From Marinobacter sp. F4218 (lineage in GTDB: Bacteria; Pseudomonadota; Gammaproteobacteria; Pseudomonadales; Oleiphilaceae), in NCBI RefSeq assembly GCF_019443085.1, contig NZ_JAHZIL010000002.1:703843-767842 (forward strand): a DNA stretch of 64,000 nt. The letters run 5' to 3'. The notes under the pieces are model-generated. The model worked only from the letters and a program-made list of their open reading frames with translations. It was not told the origin of the DNA and ran no database searches. Below are positions 8,226-17,073 of the stretch, one piece after another; position 1 is the stretch's first letter; each line of letters starts with the position of its first letter. A program made the position numbers and the translations under genes.

Positions 8226-9572
8226 TTACACCCGACTCAGTTCCTTGCCTTCAGCTCCGCGCCCAAGTCGATGAATTTTTTTCTTGCGACGACTTGGGAC
8301 CAAAACCTCCGAAAAAACAATATTGCAGGCACACACAAACAAAGCAAAATGAATCCAGAGAAAAGGATAATAAACAACGGAAACAAACTGACCCGCAACG
8401 ACAAACCCAATAAGAGAAAGGTTTAGATAAGAAAAAATTGTCGTGAAGAAACTACTCTCTGCATTCTTTTTCAGAACTTTCCCGACTTTTCTAGTCTTAA
8501 ATAATGCATAGGAGATCATAATCAAATAGAGTACCAATGCGGGATACCCCAAATCAGCTCCAACTTGAATGAAGATATTGTGAGGAAGTTCAGCGAAATC
8601 GTATAACATGTCTTCGTAATACGCCCGTTCATAAAATGGGACATAATTAAAATACCCCACACCTAGCCCAGGATGATTGTTCATCATATCAATGCCGTTT
8701 TCCCAATAAAGGAGTCTCTGAATCGAGGTTCGATCGTCCCCTGCCACCTGAAAACGATCTTTCTGCTCCTGGGGCAGAACGGCCCAAAGAATGGATAAAA
8801 CCACTGCACAGGAAACCAAAACCTTTGGTTTAAACAGGGACCTGGAGTTAAGTACGATCAATTGAACAAGCAGGGCAAGCTGTGCGCCCCTGGAACTGGC
8901 GCCGAGAACGACCATCATTGCAGTAAATGGCATCAGTAACAGAATAAAATATTTAGCTTTACTGATATGTGGCTTCAGATACAGGGCAAATGCCCAGGCA
9001 AGAGGCCAGAAAACCAGCATTTGGATGGCAAGCTCACCTGAGTTCTGGAAAAAGCCAGGCGGCCCACTTAACCCCCAATCGGTGAACGCGAAGCCGCGCT
9101 TTGCCCAGGTTATTGAAAGCGAAAGTGATAGTTTAAACGTCGCCAAAAAGAAAATACATATAAATATAAAAAACCGCTTCTCGGTATTTACGATATTAAT
9201 AATTAAAAAATAAATAATAAACCAGGTATAAAAATTCTCCAGTCGCTCAAAAGCAAATGATGGCCAATAGGCAAAGGCACTTGAAAGGACAATTATGACA
9301 AAGAACAATACCAGCCAAATATTTATTGGAGACGAAACCCATTTTACGCTCTTATCATTAAAGCACCCGATGAATGCTCCAAGAACAGCCAACTGTGTCC
9401 ACGGAAGGAAGTTCAGGAAAGGGTAAATAGACTGCGGTCTTACGTACTCCAGAAACAGGTAGGCGCAGATCATCCAGAAAGCCAGTGTCTCGGTTCTGAA
9501 ATACCGCCACATCGCCCCGATGTTGAGCTGATAAAACTCCTGGAGACTGACCTCCTTGCGCTTTTTAATCAC
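8226..9572 (-). CDS. O-antigen ligase/Wzy-type polymerase, exosortase-associated type
   Basis: Polytopic membrane protein of 448 residues with about 11-12 hydrophobic segments. The LFLEYVRPQSIYPFL motif near residue 40 is typical of the exosortase-A-associated O-glycosylation-ligase family. A large periplasmic loop with the conserved NHPGLGVGYFNY and ELPHNIFIQ segments (about residues 300-345) is the hallmark of Wzy_C/WaaL proteins. It would polymerise repeat units or ligate glycan to protein at the periplasmic face. The GTG start at 9572 overlaps the stop of the phosphatase gene by 8 bases. AT-rich like the flippase. Whether it acts as polymerase or ligase cannot be told. Confidence 0.78.
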   Translation of the reverse strand: MIKKRKEVSLQEFYQLNIGAMWRYFRTETLAFWMICAYLFLEYVRPQSIYPFLNFLPWTQLAVLGAFIGCFNDKSVKWVSSPINIWLVLFFVIIVLSSAFAYWPSFAFERLENFYTWFIIYFLIINIVNTEKRFFIFICIFFLATFKLSLSLSITWAKRGFAFTDWGLSGPPGFFQNSGELAIQMLVFWPLAWAFALYLKPHISKAKYFILLLMPFTAMMVVLGASSRGAQLALLVQLIVLNSRSLFKPKVLVSCAVVLSILWAVLPQEQKDRFQVAGDDRTSIQRLLYWENGIDMMNNHPGLGVGYFNYVPFYERAYYEDMLYDFAELPHNIFIQVGADLGYPALVLYLIMISYALFKTRKVGKVLKKNAESSFFTTIFSYLNLSLIGFVVAGQFVSVVYYPFLWIHFALFVCACNIVFSEVLVPSRRKKKIHRLGRGAEGKELSRV

Positions 9573-10101
9573 AGATTCTCCTCACCGCTTCCATGATCTT
9601 GTGTTCACAGTTGGCAAAGAACTCTTTACTGCAATTAAACGGATCGTGAATATAAGGAGCAGGCCGCTTGCAATAACTTCCCGCTAGCGCCAGTGGATAG
9701 GCTTTACCGATCTTATTCTGAAAAGAGGCGATATGCGTCGGCTCCATCAGGACGATCAGGTCATTATCCTGAAACTCGAAATTCCGGACATTGACCGTCC
9801 TATGGTCGTCCAGTGTTAAACCGCGCCTACGTGCGAATTCCCTAGCCCTCGGATCGGCAGGATGACCATCGGTGCAGTCAAGCCCGCAGGACCTGGCTTC
9901 ACGGCCCAGGCTGCGAGCATACACTTCGGCCAGAGGGCTTCTGCATATGTTGCCACTGCAAACAAAGACGACCCGCTGATCGGCTGCAGGTATCAAAGCG
10001 GGGAAACGGCGATAGGCACCTATCTGAAAGAGGAGCCAATACCCAAGAAATCGAACAAGCCCATTTCTTGATCCAAACCGTTCATACACCACCCGGTTCA
10101 C
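9565..10101 (-). CDS. low-molecular-weight protein-tyrosine phosphatase (Wzb-like)
   Basis: Cytoplasmic phosphatase of 178 residues with the C-x5-R active-site loop VCSGNICRSP (Cys about 48, Arg about 54) and the late acid motif YIHDPFNC. In capsule and EPS systems such enzymes reverse tyrosine phosphorylation of the BY-kinase and sugar enzymes. About 40 residues precede the P-loop, more than in E. coli Wzb; they include a hydrophobic stretch that might bind the membrane. Start GTG 10101 has AGGA about 9 bases upstream. It lies upstream of and overlaps the polymerase gene. Its natural partner would be the kinase homologue at 18353-19252. Confidence 0.85.
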   Translation of the reverse strand: MNRVVYERFGSRNGLVRFLGYWLLFQIGAYRRFPALIPAADQRVVFVCSGNICRSPLAEVYARSLGREARSCGLDCTDGHPADPRAREFARRRGLTLDDHRTVNVRNFEFQDNDLIVLMEPTHIASFQNKIGKAYPLALAGSYCKRPAPYIHDPFNCSKEFFANCEHKIMEAVRRICD

Positions 10102-10271
10102 CAGATAATCTCCTTATTTCTGAGTGAAAGTCCCCGAAAATCTATGGCTAGCCCTATCATGCCACAACTGAAGTAATCAACGGAGAAGTTCTTGAGCTAT
10201 CTTTCACATAGACGCCTGATCAGATTACGAGGAACATACGTATCTTCTACGACGGCCCACCTCGATAGTAT

Positions 10272-10299
10272 TTGGAGCTGTTATTAATGATAATATAGT
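10272..10299 (+). promoter_or_regulatory. candidate sigma-70 promoter for the ATP-grasp pair
   Basis: In the 240-base divergent gap 10102-10341, TTGGAG (10272-10277) and TATAGT (10294-10299) are separated by 16 bases, about 43 bases before the ATG at 10342. The match is by eye only. Nothing else recognisable was seen in the gap. Confidence 0.35.
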
Positions 10300-10341
10300 C
10301 CCGCTTCTCAAGGTTGGTACCAACAAAGGACGTTGCTATCC

Positions 10342-11517
10342 ATGGAATCCAGAATCTTGGTGCTTGATGGGAACCAGCGGGCATCGCTGGCAGCGGTCAG
10401 ATCTCTTGGTTCTAGAAATCTATGGGTGGCAGTCGCGGAAAGCACAGCGACTTCGATGGCTGGAATGTCCCGTTATTGCAAAGTAAGGGCGACCTATCCT
10501 GACCCTTATGAGTCACCACGCCTCTTTTTTGAGGCGATAGTAAAGCTAGTCAACGATCTGGACATTTCCTTCTTGCTGCCCATTACAGAAGCGACCACAT
10601 ATGTCCTTCTCCGATACCGCGACGAACTGCCTCAACATGTAACCTTTCCCTTTCCACGTAGCGACTCCGTTGAGAAGCTTGCCAACAAGAACGAGCTTTT
10701 CAAATATGCCACTATTAAGGGGGTGCCGGTTCCCGAAACCCTGTTTTGTGAAAATGCTGAAGAAGGACTGAGGAAGCTCGGCCAAATAGATCACTTCCCC
10801 ATCGTGTTAAAGCCGTTCAAGTCAAAAATTCTTGAGGACGGCCATATTGTATCAACCCGCGTTCTCATTGCTGAATCGGCTGAACAGGCCCGTTCGTACC
10901 TGGCTTCCTACAATTTCTTTTCATATCCTTTCACAATTCAATCTTTCATCGCGGGGACGGGCCAAGGCGTGTTCGCGCTATATAATCATGGTAAGCCAGT
11001 GTGCTATTTCTCACACCGCAGGATCCGTGAAAAGCCCCCTGCGGGCGGCGTTAGTGTCTTGAGCGAGTCCGCACCATTAAATGATGCGTTAAGATTATCC
11101 GCCGAGCATCTCCTGGGAGGCGTCCAGTGGCATGGTGTTGCGATGGTAGAGTTCCGGGTTGACCATAACGGCACCGGCTATTTAATGGAGGTAAACCCCA
11201 GATTCTGGGGCTCCCTGCAATTGGCTATTGATTCAGGAATAGACTTCCCCTGGTGGCTGTATCTCGTCTGCACCGAGCAGCAGATGCCCGAAGTAAAGTG
11301 GCGACAACGGCGGGTACGCTGGATCCTTGGAGACCTTGATCGGCTTATCATCATCTTGAAGTCGCCGAATAAAAACTATTCCTTTGGGCAAAAGCTCATC
11401 GAAGTTTTACGTTTTTTCCAGCCAGGGCTACAAACCCGGCATGAAGTAAATCGCTGGAACGACCTCAGGCCTTTTTGGTTTGAACTCAGACAATACTTAA
11501 GAGCACTGAGGCGCTGA
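10342..11517 (+). CDS. ATP-grasp ligase 1
   Basis: ATP-grasp enzyme of 391 residues, a fold that activates a carboxylate as acyl phosphate and joins it to an amine or similar nucleophile. An N-terminal Rossmann-like pre-ATP-grasp domain (ILVLDGNQRASLAAVRSLG) is followed by the ATP-binding part (FPIVLKPFKSK near residue 160) and the metal-binding end AMVEFRVD...YLMEVNPRFWGS near residues 270-290. ATG 10342 is preferred to TTG 10333 because AAAGGA lies 11 bases upstream of the ATG but only 2 from the TTG. A second ATP-grasp gene follows 2 bases after its stop. Its place in an EPS locus suggests amide or amino-acid decoration of a sugar; the substrates are unknown. Confidence 0.8.
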   Translation: MESRILVLDGNQRASLAAVRSLGSRNLWVAVAESTATSMAGMSRYCKVRATYPDPYESPRLFFEAIVKLVNDLDISFLLPITEATTYVLLRYRDELPQHVTFPFPRSDSVEKLANKNELFKYATIKGVPVPETLFCENAEEGLRKLGQIDHFPIVLKPFKSKILEDGHIVSTRVLIAESAEQARSYLASYNFFSYPFTIQSFIAGTGQGVFALYNHGKPVCYFSHRRIREKPPAGGVSVLSESAPLNDALRLSAEHLLGGVQWHGVAMVEFRVDHNGTGYLMEVNPRFWGSLQLAIDSGIDFPWWLYLVCTEQQMPEVKWRQRRVRWILGDLDRLIIILKSPNKNYSFGQKLIEVLRFFQPGLQTRHEVNRWNDLRPFWFELRQYLRALRR

Positions 11518-11519
11518 CA

Positions 11520-12695
11520 GTGTCCATGCCGTCTCCCTACGTCATCATTCTCGCAAACGGCCTCAATGGTCTTGGAGCGATCCGTTCCGCGGCCCAGGCC
11601 GGCCTCAAGGCCTACACTTTGATCACGAAACGTTCAGACCTAAGCACTTACAGTCGTTTCAGCGAGGTGACTTTTCTGGTACCGCCTAATCCTTCTTTGG
11701 CAGATCTCAGGCCGATACTCGACCGGTTGTTCATCAGAGAGAACGGTCCGGGGGTTTTGTTGGCTTGCTCGGACAATTCCGCCGAATTACTGGGGGAGCT
11801 CAAAAATGAAGGGTATTCCAAGCATCATCTGATTGTCCCCTCCATGGAAACGACCCGTATCCTGAACGATAAAAAGCTCGAATGCCGGGCGATGGAGCAA
11901 GGCGGAATTGCTCTACCCAAAACCTACTACCAACTCTCTGTCAACGATCCTGAATCCTTTCCACTAATTATCAAGCCCCGTACGTTTCGCGATTATCAAA
12001 TATTGGGGGCCAAGAATGTCATCCTCTACACCCAGACCGAACTGGATGAATTTCGACAACGTTTCAGGGGGCAGGTAGAGAGGTTCATCGGCCAGGAAGT
12101 CATTCAGGGTGCAGACGACAACCTATGGGTTTGTAATGTCACCTTTAACCTCCAGAAAGAAATGAGCGCCTGTTTTCTATTCCAGCGCCTAGGGACGATG
12201 CCGTCCCATTACGGTGTAACTTCTTTGGCCATTAGTCGAGAGAACATGGAGCTGCGTGAGGAGTGTGAAAAGATCGGAAAGGCCCTGAACTATTGTGGGC
12301 CAGCCATGATCGAGTTCAAAAAAGATCCCGTTTCCGGTCGATACTTATATATCGAGACTAATCCTCGCCTGGGCATGTGTAACTGGTTTGATACTCGATG
12401 CGGTATCAATAACATTCTTGCCTGCACTCGGGTGGCCTATGGCCAGGAAGTGGCGTTTGGTCCACAAACAAATAACGTGGTCTACTGGAACTTCTTTGGT
12501 GATTTGATTGCGAGGCTGGAAGATCGGGAAAACATTTTCTCCATTCTTTTTCTCTATCTAAGACTACTCTTTCGCCGAAGGATTGGCGCATTATTCTATT
12601 GGAGAGATCCAATCCCGGCCTGTAAATATTCTTGGGATGCTATTAAAAATATCTTTCGCAGAACCAACAAGAAATTACGCCGCAGGTTTAGCTAA
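11520..12695 (+). CDS. ATP-grasp ligase 2
   Basis: Second ATP-grasp protein in tandem, 391 residues from GTG 11520 (ATG at 11526 is an equally possible start). It shows the same order of parts: N-terminal VIILANGLNGLGAIRSAAQAG, NDKKLECRAMEQGGIALPKT, SFPLIIKPRTF near residue 145, and the metal site AMIEFKKD...YLYIETNPRLGM near residues 260-285. It is only distantly similar to its neighbour, so this is not a fresh duplication. The last 21 bases overlap the convergent deacetylase gene. Likely works on the product of, or together with, the upstream ligase. Confidence 0.8.
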   Translation: MSMPSPYVIILANGLNGLGAIRSAAQAGLKAYTLITKRSDLSTYSRFSEVTFLVPPNPSLADLRPILDRLFIRENGPGVLLACSDNSAELLGELKNEGYSKHHLIVPSMETTRILNDKKLECRAMEQGGIALPKTYYQLSVNDPESFPLIIKPRTFRDYQILGAKNVILYTQTELDEFRQRFRGQVERFIGQEVIQGADDNLWVCNVTFNLQKEMSACFLFQRLGTMPSHYGVTSLAISRENMELREECEKIGKALNYCGPAMIEFKKDPVSGRYLYIETNPRLGMCNWFDTRCGINNILACTRVAYGQEVAFGPQTNNVVYWNFFGDLIARLEDRENIFSILFLYLRLLFRRRIGALFYWRDPIPACKYSWDAIKNIFRRTNKKLRRRFS

Positions 12696-13703
12696 TCCCC
12701 GCAATTTCATCTTGAATGCCTCAAACCCGTTAACGATTTGGCGAAAATCATCCGAATCACAAGGCAATGAAAATCTAGGCAGTTCAAAACAATTCTGTCC
12801 AGCTCGAACATAGCCAGGAACAGTGTTAAAAGCCATCTTGATGCCGTGTTTACCGAGATGCTCGACATCAACCTCGTCATAGTCAGACAGGCGCCCGGTA
12901 GGATAGGCAAAAATCTCCGGAGCATAACGTAGCTCGGCCGCTACTCTCTTGATTGAGACTTCAATTTCCGTTTGCCTTTGTTCGATTGGCAACGTTGAAA
13001 GAATTCGATGAGTGCAGGTATGTGGAAAAACCCCGTGTCCCAAATCGCGGAGAGTCCTGGCATTGTCCCAGGACATTGGTTTGTATTCAGGAGGGATCTC
13101 GTCCGGACATTCTACCTTCAGAACTGGATATAGCTCTGTTTCCAACCAGTCATAAAGTTCGCTCTGACTTTCCTTCTTTAACCTGCTGCGAAGACTATAA
13201 ACAACATCGTTGATCTCGTTGTTCAGAAGGTCTAGCGGAAAAATGGCACCGGAGGGCATCTTTACCTGAACCTTTGAGGGCTGAGCGCGATGCAACGCGT
13301 ACGCAACCTGATCGTCCCATGGCCAGAGTTTCAAATCTAGAAATCCGGTAATCAAAAAGAAGTTCAGGGTGAAACCAAACTCTCCAAATACCCGGGCGGC
13401 CACATCATGATGATCAAAAAAACCGTCGTCGACAGTAAACATAACGGATTTCGAAGGAAGGTGCCGGCCGTCATCAAGCATGGCCCTGAGGTCCTCCATA
13501 GACAGAATCTGAAATCCTTTCCTGGCGAGGTAATCCAGATGGGAGCGGAGTATATCCGAATTCATGCATCCGGGCAGGCGTTCCTCTCCAGAGTCAGACA
13601 CTCGGTGGAGCATAAACACCGGTACCCGCCCTGGACAAAGGGATCGAAACAGACCCGATTCGCCAACACAGTTGGCAAACTTCAGAACAACACTTTTTAG
13701 CAT
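12675..13703 (-). CDS. polysaccharide deacetylase
   Basis: NodB-type deacetylase of 342 residues. VPVFMLHRVS near residue 28 and MFTVDDGFFDHH near residue 88 give the catalytic base and metal Asp, with FPHTCTHRILST near residue 230 giving the metal histidines, and FAYPTGRLSDYD the substrate-side motif. No signal peptide is evident, as in many EPS-locus deacetylases that act in the cytoplasm or at the inner membrane. It lies 6 bases downstream of the glycosyltransferase at 13710, hence in the minus-strand EPS operon, and its 3' end overlaps the convergent ATP-grasp gene. Confidence 0.82.
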   Translation of the reverse strand: MLKSVVLKFANCVGESGLFRSLCPGRVPVFMLHRVSDSGEERLPGCMNSDILRSHLDYLARKGFQILSMEDLRAMLDDGRHLPSKSVMFTVDDGFFDHHDVAARVFGEFGFTLNFFLITGFLDLKLWPWDDQVAYALHRAQPSKVQVKMPSGAIFPLDLLNNEINDVVYSLRSRLKKESQSELYDWLETELYPVLKVECPDEIPPEYKPMSWDNARTLRDLGHGVFPHTCTHRILSTLPIEQRQTEIEVSIKRVAAELRYAPEIFAYPTGRLSDYDEVDVEHLGKHGIKMAFNTVPGYVRAGQNCFELPRFSLPCDSDDFRQIVNGFEAFKMKLRGLAKPAA

Positions 13704-13709
13704 CTTGCC

Positions 13710-14828
13710 CTAGCCGATAAGTTGTTGGTAGAGCCCACGGTATTCTTGAAGCATAGTCTCCAGGCCAAACTTTTCGACCGCAACAGTGTGAGCCCTGGCT
13801 ACTACCCTCTCCCTAATATCTGGTTTTCTGAGGTCCTTAATCGCCGCTACGATGGCGTCGGGGTTTCTGACCGGAATAAGAAGACCGGTTTCACGATCAA
13901 CAATAATTTCCTCTGGCCCGCCGCTCTTCGTTGCAATAACAGGAACCCCGGCCATCATCGCCTCTACCGTTGAGATAGAGAACCCCTCGGAAACGGAGGG
14001 GAGAAGAAATATATCCGCTTGTCTCAGAATGTCTGCCACATCTTCCCGGAATCCAAGCCAGTGAAGCCTGGGCTTTTTTGTAGATTCGGATATCTGCTCG
14101 GTCAGTCTGTCGAAAAGTGTCTTCCTTTGATGTCCTACCACGACGAAGTGAATGTCTGGATCAGACTCTGACATTCGTAATGATGCCTCGACCAGATACT
14201 CATAGCCTTTTGCAGGGCGGATATTACCAACAGACACTACCAGGATAGATTCCGGCTTCAGACCGAGCGATTGTTTTAAGTTGGCGAGAGAGGCGTTAAG
14301 AAATTTCGAAGGATCGACACCGTTGTATATCAGCTTCACTTTTTCGGCTGGCAAGGCGCTTCGGGCGGAAAGCTCTTCTTTCAGCCGTTTTGATACACAG
14401 ACGATCTTTGAAGCACCAAGACCGATCAAGAAGAACTTCGCTCGGAGGAACCGCTCACCATCCGCGACATCCACAGCCCCGTGAAAGGTCGCAATCATTG
14501 GCTTTCGGCAAATGAGAGCCAGCAACGCACCATAAACGTTGGAGCCAAGGAGATGCGCGTGAATCAGAGCAACGTTTTCATCACTTACCAAGCGTCTGAG
14601 AGCTTTGATGTAACCAAGGTTAAAACTGCCCTTCGAATCAATAAAGTGTGGAGCGATCCCGATGGAACGCACCTTGTCCGCGACCCATCCGTCACCGCGA
14701 AGAACCACCACATTTCGGAACTCTGTACGCCCCAGTTCCCTGAGTAAATTAATAAAGACAGTCTCTGCGCCACCGGGTCCGGTGGTATCAATCAGATGCA
14801 GAATGGTTTTCTCCGAGTGGTGGAGCAT
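13710..14828 (-). CDS. GT4-family glycosyltransferase
   Basis: GT-B glycosyltransferase of 372 residues. Motifs: ILHLIDTTGPGGAETVFINLL at the N-terminus, VSVGNIRPAKGYEYLVEA near residue 200, and SVSEGFSISTVEAMMAGVP (E-x7-E) near residue 285. The ATG at 14828 is chosen because its A is shared with the TAA stop of the FemAB-like gene (TAATG); a TTG 48 bases earlier would overlap that gene more. Part of the exosortase-type EPS operon; the sugar donor is unknown. Confidence 0.85.
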   Translation of the reverse strand: MLHHSEKTILHLIDTTGPGGAETVFINLLRELGRTEFRNVVVLRGDGWVADKVRSIGIAPHFIDSKGSFNLGYIKALRRLVSDENVALIHAHLLGSNVYGALLALICRKPMIATFHGAVDVADGERFLRAKFFLIGLGASKIVCVSKRLKEELSARSALPAEKVKLIYNGVDPSKFLNASLANLKQSLGLKPESILVVSVGNIRPAKGYEYLVEASLRMSESDPDIHFVVVGHQRKTLFDRLTEQISESTKKPRLHWLGFREDVADILRQADIFLLPSVSEGFSISTVEAMMAGVPVIATKSGGPEEIIVDRETGLLIPVRNPDAIVAAIKDLRKPDIRERVVARAHTVAVEKFGLETMLQEYRGLYQQLIG

Positions 14829-16141
14829 TATGGCAATACCCTGACAATGCGCGGCCCCAACAGATTTGCAGCCCAAACCGGCAGCTTTCGCCAGGCCGCT
14901 ATTAACAGTCGGAATTTCGGGTTATCCGGGTTAAGTTCTGGAAGCCTCTCCCCTGTTGGCAGGACATAATCCCAGTGAAGAGCAATGGGCTGCCCCCCCC
15001 ATTGCTCCTTGAATCTATAGGTTCCAGCGTTCTCGGTGCAGCGGCCAAAATCAAAAATCTTAAATTTATGCTCAATCGCAAACTCAAGGATCTTCCAATA
15101 CATGATCATATTGATGCCGGTGTGGCTCTGCTTCCTGAGGGTGGATGCCCACGGTATCTCCATTCGTTCCCGATAGCCGGTCAAAAACGCACAGCCGGCT
15201 GCCCGCCCACCAATTCGGGCCACTACAAGCCAGGCCTGTCCGTCCAGACCTGCCAGTAGATTCCGGAAAAAAGCGCGGCTGTATACCGGCGTTCCAAGGT
15301 CACGCATATTGACCGAGAATACCTTGTAGAACTCATCCAGAAGCTCACTACCTCCAATACTCAGGCTGCTCAGGTCCCGATTACCTCGACGTATCTGTGC
15401 CCTGAGTTTTGGCTTGAAGCTGTTCCACAGGGCATCGCTTTGATCCGGCAAAGGTAACCAGAAAGTTACCTTGTCAGTTCTTTGGGGCAGACCGAGTTTG
15501 TTGTCCTGAAGGAATCGAAGTTCCAGGTGCTTGGCCCCCTCCTCCCTTCGCCATTGATCAGCGGCATAAATCAACTGATGGGCGATATCGGCATTATCCG
15601 CGAGCACACCGCCATAATTAAAGAACGGCATGGAAACCATGAAATTTCCGAACAGACGGCTATTGAGACGAACCACAGGGAGAATTCCCACCAATTTTCC
15701 GCACTCTGTCACCGCACACAGGTAACGAGCTTTATGGCCGTACGTCTGCTTGATGAAGGAAGAAATTAAGGGCCGATGCCATACCGCTGCGCCGGGATGT
15801 TGGCCAACATATTCGTCGGCCGCTATAAGCATGTCGCCGACACAGGGTTTGACCGAAACAGGCTTATCGAGGGGCTTCTCGGTAATCGCTGGAGGGGGTG
15901 CTATCGTCTCCGGCGCCCATTTCTTTTCGACCTCAGCGCCATTGACCTGCTTTTTGATTAGTTTCTGAAGCCTTTTGATCTCCTGGGACACGTCGCGAAA
16001 TTCTGAGATCCAGTGATCCCCTGTACCTCCCGACCGTCGCGCCTCATTTACCAAACGGCCCAAGCGGCCCTTCTCGTTTTTCAATCGATCCAGGCGATGT
16101 TTTTGATCTTCCAGACCAACCAAGGAAATATCCCTTTCCAT
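14828..16141 (-). CDS. FemAB-like transferase, exosortase-system-associated
   Basis: Protein of 437 residues with a double-GNAT (FemAB) fold, resembling the PEP-CTERM-system FemAB family. The core shows AVWHRPLISSFIKQTYGH, MPFFNYGGVL, the acceptor-side GAKHLELRF, and the C-terminal ...FDFGRCTENAGTYRFKEQWGG stretch. Residues 1 to about 75 form a charged, heptad-like coiled-coil segment not needed for the fold. FemAB enzymes add amino acids from aminoacyl-tRNA; in EPS loci an aminoacyl or acyl transfer to a sugar is presumed, not shown. A run of eight G (minus strand; 14993-15000) lies in the WGGQP codons. Adjacent to the XrtA-type deacetylase. Confidence 0.8.
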   Translation of the reverse strand: MERDISLVGLEDQKHRLDRLKNEKGRLGRLVNEARRSGGTGDHWISEFRDVSQEIKRLQKLIKKQVNGAEVEKKWAPETIAPPPAITEKPLDKPVSVKPCVGDMLIAADEYVGQHPGAAVWHRPLISSFIKQTYGHKARYLCAVTECGKLVGILPVVRLNSRLFGNFMVSMPFFNYGGVLADNADIAHQLIYAADQWRREEGAKHLELRFLQDNKLGLPQRTDKVTFWLPLPDQSDALWNSFKPKLRAQIRRGNRDLSSLSIGGSELLDEFYKVFSVNMRDLGTPVYSRAFFRNLLAGLDGQAWLVVARIGGRAAGCAFLTGYRERMEIPWASTLRKQSHTGINMIMYWKILEFAIEHKFKIFDFGRCTENAGTYRFKEQWGGQPIALHWDYVLPTGERLPELNPDNPKFRLLIAAWRKLPVWAANLLGPRIVRVLP

Positions 16142-16163
16142 CAGACTATCCTTCGAAAGGCAC

Positions 16164-17033
16164 TCAGACGGCGACAGCCTCTGAGGAAATCGTTACACGC
16201 GAAAGTACACTCGATACGGGGCCAAACCGAAAATCTCCAAGCAAACTTTCGAGCCTGCTCATACATTTATCGAGGTTGTTGTAATGACGGAAACGCGAGA
16301 AAGCTTTTACTTTCAGTCGCGGCTGATCAGGATCGATTTCCCAGGGGTGCAGATAAAAAATAAACGGTTGTCCCGCCTTATTAATTTGCCCTAATCCCCA
16401 CCGACTAAACCAGTATGGGAAAAGCCGAAAATAGCCTCCACCAGCGATCGGCAACCGGTACCTTCCGATGGGACACGTTGAAAGGGGAAACTCCGTCAGC
16501 AAACCGCCGCCAGGTGCCCGAAGCTGGTATGGCTCGAACGGCGTGCCGGGCATTCCATACCGATCGTGGTGAACCGGAAATATAGAGGAATCCCAGGTAA
16601 AACCCTCGTCACAGAGAACGTCGAGCGCCCAGCGCGATTTCGATGTAATGGAATAACTCGCCGCCCGGTAGCCTGTGACCGGCTCGCCCGTAATATCCTC
16701 CAGAATCCTCTTGGATCGGCGAGTCTCTTCCCGAAACAGTTCCGGCGTCTGATCATAAATTAGCTGATGGCTGTAACCGTGGCTTGCAATCTCGTGACCG
16801 GCATCCCGGATCCGTCGAACCAGAGCGGGTGACCGCTCGGCCACCCAACCCAAAGTGAAAAATGTGGCTTTGATATTGTGGCTGTCGAAGAGTTCAAGCA
16901 GACGATCAGTGTTCGCTTCTACCCGATATTCCATGGACGACCAGTCATCCCGTTCCACGGCCTCCGACAACGCCGCAACCTGGAAATAGTCTTCGACATC
17001 GATCGTGAGTGCGTTCTGTATCGTCGTCTGCAT
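16164..17033 (-). CDS. XrtA-system polysaccharide deacetylase
   Basis: Deacetylase of 289 residues closely resembling the PEP-CTERM-locus family (NodB domain followed by a DUF3473-type tail). It begins ALTIDVEDYFQVAAL, where VED provides the metal Asp region, then TFFTLGWVAER, EIASHGYSHQ (metal histidines), GYRAASYSIT, and the C-terminal IFYLHPWEID motif. ATG 17033 is chosen over an upstream in-frame codon because GGAAGA precedes it and the protein then begins at the conserved segment. A 40-base gap follows the barrel gene. Likely removes acetyl groups from the exopolysaccharide or its precursor. Confidence 0.88.
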   Translation of the reverse strand: MQTTIQNALTIDVEDYFQVAALSEAVERDDWSSMEYRVEANTDRLLELFDSHNIKATFFTLGWVAERSPALVRRIRDAGHEIASHGYSHQLIYDQTPELFREETRRSKRILEDITGEPVTGYRAASYSITSKSRWALDVLCDEGFTWDSSIFPVHHDRYGMPGTPFEPYQLRAPGGGLLTEFPLSTCPIGRYRLPIAGGGYFRLFPYWFSRWGLGQINKAGQPFIFYLHPWEIDPDQPRLKVKAFSRFRHYNNLDKCMSRLESLLGDFRFGPVSSVLSRVTISSEAVAV

Positions 17034-17073
17034 AGAGTATTCTTCCCTGTCTGGCGTGCCCCTCATTCGGGCC

